A stretch of 13,541 nt of DNA from Bacillota bacterium (GTDB lineage Bacteria > Bacillota > Clostridia > Christensenellales > CAG-138): NCBI GenBank assembly GCA_023399275.1, contig JAEWQH010000003.1:1-13541 (forward strand). The letters are read 5' to 3'. The notes under the pieces were generated by a model. It had not been told where the DNA came from and made no database searches. It saw only the letters and a list, made by a program, of their open reading frames with translations. A program made the translations under genes and the position numbers. Below are positions 11,627-13,541 of the stretch, in pieces (position 1 is the stretch's first letter; every line of letters starts with the position of its first letter).

Positions 11627-12580
11627 ATGATGAAAAAACTGCTTGCGATGCTGATCGCACTGACCATGCTTGCCGGCTTTGCCGCCTGTTCGGCCGCGCC
11701 CGCCGAGAGCGAGGCGACTGAAGCCCCCGCTGCGGAAGCCACCGAGGCCCCTGCCGCGGAAGTGACCGAGGCCCCCGCCGAAGCACCCGCCGCATTTGAC
11801 GAGGAGATCGTCGTCGTCTCGCGTGAGGACGGCAGCGGCACGCGCGGAGCGTTCATCGAGTTGATGGGCGTAGAGCAAAAGGACGCGGACGGCAACAAGG
11901 TGGACTACACCACGCTGGACGCTGAGATCGTCAACAGCACCTCCGTCGTGCTCCAGACCGTCGCGGGGAACGAAGCCGCCATCGGCTACATCTCCCTCGG
12001 CTCCCTGAACGACACCGTGAAAGCGCTCCAGATCGACGGCGCGGACGCCACTGTGGAAAACATCAAGAGTGGCGCATACAAAGTAGCCCGTCCATTCAAT
12101 ATCGCCACCAAGGCGGAGGTCTCCGAGGCCGCGCAGGCGTTCATCGACTTCATCCTCAGCGCCGAGGGGCAGGCCGTCATTCAGGAGAACAAGTACATCG
12201 CCAGCGTCGAGAACGCTCCCGCGTTTGCCGGCAGCAGCGTCGCCGGTAAGGTCGTGGTCTCCGGCAGCTCCTCCGTCACGCCGGTCATGGAGAAACTCAA
12301 GGAAGCCTACATCGCCCTCAACCCCAACGCCGAGATCGAGATCCAGATGAGCGACTCCAGCACTGGCGTGAAGATGGCCATCGACGGCGCCTGCGACATC
12401 GGCATGGCTTCCCGTGAGCTCAAGGACAGCGAGATCGCCGAGGGCGTGTCCGCGACCGTCATCGCAATCGACGGCATCGCGATCATCGTCAACCTGAACA
12501 ACCCGGTCTCCGGCCTCACCGCGGAGCAGGTTCGCCAGATCTACGTTGGCGAAACCCTCAACTGGGCGGAAGTGCAATAA
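11627..12580 (+). CDS. pstS: Phosphate ABC transporter substrate-binding lipoprotein, apparently circularly permuted
   Basis: The 317-residue lipoprotein captures phosphate for PstCAB. A signal peptide MMKKLLAMLIALTMLAGFAA ends at Cys21, the lipid-anchor site, followed by an acidic Ala/Pro/Glu linker with three TEAPA repeats (31-53). The binding domain is in reversed order. Residues 61-190 carry VVSREDGSGTR (63-73), IVNST (101-105), AIGYISLGSL, VARPF and AFIDFILSAEGQAV, which normally form the C-terminal half. Residues 207-316 carry GKVVVSGSSSVTP (207-219), DIGMASRELKD (257-267), AIDGIAIIVN and YVGETLNWAEV, normally the N-terminal half. All usual phosphate-contact motifs are present. AGGAG 8 bases before the ATG at 11627 fixes the start. 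pstC follows after 28 bases. Confidence 0.93.
   Translation: MMKKLLAMLIALTMLAGFAACSAAPAESEATEAPAAEATEAPAAEVTEAPAEAPAAFDEEIVVVSREDGSGTRGAFIELMGVEQKDADGNKVDYTTLDAEIVNSTSVVLQTVAGNEAAIGYISLGSLNDTVKALQIDGADATVENIKSGAYKVARPFNIATKAEVSEAAQAFIDFILSAEGQAVIQENKYIASVENAPAFAGSSVAGKVVVSGSSSVTPVMEKLKEAYIALNPNAEIEIQMSDSSTGVKMAIDGACDIGMASRELKDSEIAEGVSATVIAIDGIAIIVNLNNPVSGLTAEQVRQIYVGETLNWAEVQ
11717..11779 (+). repeat. 24-base in-frame repeats encoding the PstS linker
   Basis: Two full units (11717-11740 and 11741-11764) and a partial third encode TEAPAAEA, TEAPAAEV and TEAPAEAP. The units differ mainly at third codon positions, which suggests an old tandem duplication kept under protein-level selection as a flexible membrane tether. 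Confidence 0.7.
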
Positions 12581-12608
12581 GAAAAAACTACGACTTGGAG
12601 CGACTTGG

Positions 12609-13490
12609 ATGAACAACAAAAACTCCCATGCGCGCATCAACGCCGCGGGACGAAATAACCAGGTACGCGAGGGCGCGGCGAGAATCTTATTTCTCGCCGC
12701 CGCCTGCGTCAGTATTCTGGCTGTTTTGTTGATTACGGTGTTTCTGCTGGTCAGCGGCGTACCCGCCATCGCCGAGATTGGCGTGTTCAAATTCCTCTTT
12801 GGCACGGTTTGGAAGCCGGGCAACAATATCTACGGCATCCTGCCGATGATCCTTGGCAGTCTTTATGTCACGGCAGGCGCGCTGGTGCTCGGCGTTCCGG
12901 TCGGCGTTTTGACGGCGCTCTTCCTCTCCCGCTTTGCCAGCAAGCGGCTCGTCGGGCTTCTCAAACCTGCCGTTCAACTGCTGGCCGGCATTCCGTCGGT
13001 CGTCTACGGTTTCTTCGGGCTGGTGGTCATCGTTCCGCTGCTCGGCGGGCGCGGAAGCATGCTCGCGGCCAGCATCGTGCTCGCCGTCATGATCTTGCCG
13101 ACGGTCATCACGGTCTCCGAATCCTCGCTCAACGCGGTGGAGGCGTCCTATTACGAGGGCGCGCTCGCGCTTGGTGCGACGCATGAACGCTCGGTCTTCT
13201 CCATCGTCCTGCCGGCAGCAAAGAGCGGCGTGACAGCGGCCATCATCCTCGGCGTCGGCCGCGCAATCGGCGAAGCTATGGCGGTCATCATGGTTGCGGG
13301 CAACCAGCCGCGCATGCCGCAGGGCATCCTCAAGGGCCTTCGCACGCTGACGACGAACATCGTCATGGAGATGGGTTACTCCGCCGACCTGCACCGCGAG
13401 GCGCTCATCGCAACGGCTGTGGTGCTCTTTGTATTCATCCTCATCATCAACTTTCTCTTCTCTCTGACGAAACGGGGGAACAAAGCATGA
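12609..13490 (+). CDS. pstC: Phosphate ABC transporter permease PstC
   Basis: This 293-residue inner-membrane permease pairs with PstA to move phosphate released by PstS. After a hydrophilic N-terminus (MNNKNSHARINAAGRNNQ) there are about six hydrophobic segments. The first is ILFLAAACVSILAVLLITVF (about 27-46). The set also includes the binding-protein-dependent permease domain with LAGIPSVVYGFFGLVVIVPL, the coupling EAA-like region YYEGALALGATHERSVFSIV (ATPase contact), and GVGRAIGEAMAVIMVAGN near the C-terminus. The frame is open back to 12546 inside pstS, but the ATG at 12609 has GGAG 8 bases upstream and begins the family-like sequence. Around that site a 10-base unit, CGACTTGGA(G/T), is tandemly repeated (12591-12610). 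The stop overlaps the pstA start as ATGA. Confidence 0.95.
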   Translation: MNNKNSHARINAAGRNNQVREGAARILFLAAACVSILAVLLITVFLLVSGVPAIAEIGVFKFLFGTVWKPGNNIYGILPMILGSLYVTAGALVLGVPVGVLTALFLSRFASKRLVGLLKPAVQLLAGIPSVVYGFFGLVVIVPLLGGRGSMLAASIVLAVMILPTVITVSESSLNAVEASYYEGALALGATHERSVFSIVLPAAKSGVTAAIILGVGRAIGEAMAVIMVAGNQPRMPQGILKGLRTLTTNIVMEMGYSADLHREALIATAVVLFVFILIINFLFSLTKRGNKA

Positions 13491-13541
13491 AGCATCAAAA
13501 GATCTCCGCGGTTCTCCTGCGCTTTTCGGTCTATTTGGCAT
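13487..13541 (+). CDS. pstA: Phosphate ABC transporter permease PstA, N-terminal fragment (continues past window)
   Basis: The first 18 residues, MKHQKISAVLLRFSVYLA, begin at an ATG that overlaps the pstC stop (ATGA), with GGGGGA 7 bases upstream. A basic N-terminus running into a hydrophobic segment at the position of the second Pst permease makes PstA by far the likeliest identity. Too little is visible to confirm it by motifs. Confidence 0.75.
   Translation, partial: MKHQKISAVLLRFSVYLA

Noticed and set aside
11399..12826. 475-codon minus-strand frame opposite pstS
   Set aside because: It is antisense to the well-supported pstS and the pstC start. Low-complexity Gly/Asp/Val composition mirrors the Ala/Glu-rich plus-strand coding sequence.
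12687..13541. 284-codon minus-strand frame opposite pstC and pstA
   Set aside because: It is a charged low-complexity product antisense to membrane-helix codons of pstC, with no ribosome binding site or domain.
1..13541. CRISPR arrays, insertion sequences, selenocysteine-coding TGA codons, rRNA genes
   Set aside because: I looked for regular spaced repeats, transposase motifs with terminal inverted repeats, in-frame TGA in otherwise continuous selenium-related genes, and rRNA-like sequence, and saw none.

Overview
This window looks like a chromosomal segment of a moderately GC-rich member of the Bacillota, most likely class Clostridia. The grounds are consensus sigma-A promoters (TTGACA/TATAAT), strong AGGAGG-type ribosome binding sites, tRNA genes with encoded CCA ends, a Bacillus-type parS-like palindrome, and gene sets typical of anaerobic Clostridia. 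The genus cannot be fixed from the sequence alone.

Layout. (1) 1-4349 is a selenium cluster. It holds the 5' end of a YedE-type putative selenium transporter (minus strand), a divergent class V aminotransferase/cysteine desulfurase of the EF2568 type (plus), and a convergent operon yqeC-yqeB-selD (minus). In other bacteria this set accompanies selenium-dependent molybdenum hydroxylases, whose labile selenium cofactor needs SelD but not selenocysteine insertion. No hydroxylase gene lies in the window. (2) 4532-5016 is a minus-strand tRNA operon Lys(CTT)-Gly(GCC)-Lys(CTT) with its own promoter and terminator. (3) 5164-5820 is a small plus-strand gene for a zinc-ribbon/TM2/SHOCT membrane protein. 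(4) 5821-6177 has no established gene. It contains a near-perfect parS palindrome (5909-5924) in an AT-rich stretch, a possible 22-residue hydrophobic ORF and a coding-like remnant. (5) 6178-7050 is a second minus-strand tRNA operon: Arg(TCT), His(GTG), Gln(TTG), Lys(TTT), Leu(TAG), Gly(GCC), Gly(TCC). It has a perfect consensus promoter and a terminator, plus internal hairpins. (6) 7126-11463 is a tightly coupled minus-strand operon queA-tgt-tsaE-tsaB-rimI-SEC-C gene, combining queuosine and t6A tRNA modification; several encoded tRNAs next door are expected substrates. (7) 11537-13541 is a plus-strand pst phosphate-uptake operon: pstS, pstC and the start of pstA.

The most unusual observation is that PstS appears circularly permuted. 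The segment normally at the C-terminal half (SREDGSGTR ... AEGQ) comes first, and the segment normally at the N-terminus (SGSSSVTP ... NWAEV) comes last. Other points worth a look are the parS-like site, which suggests the region lies in the origin-proximal part of the chromosome, the selenium-cofactor cluster, and a 14-bp perfect hairpin that incorporates the CCA end of a tRNA-Gly gene.
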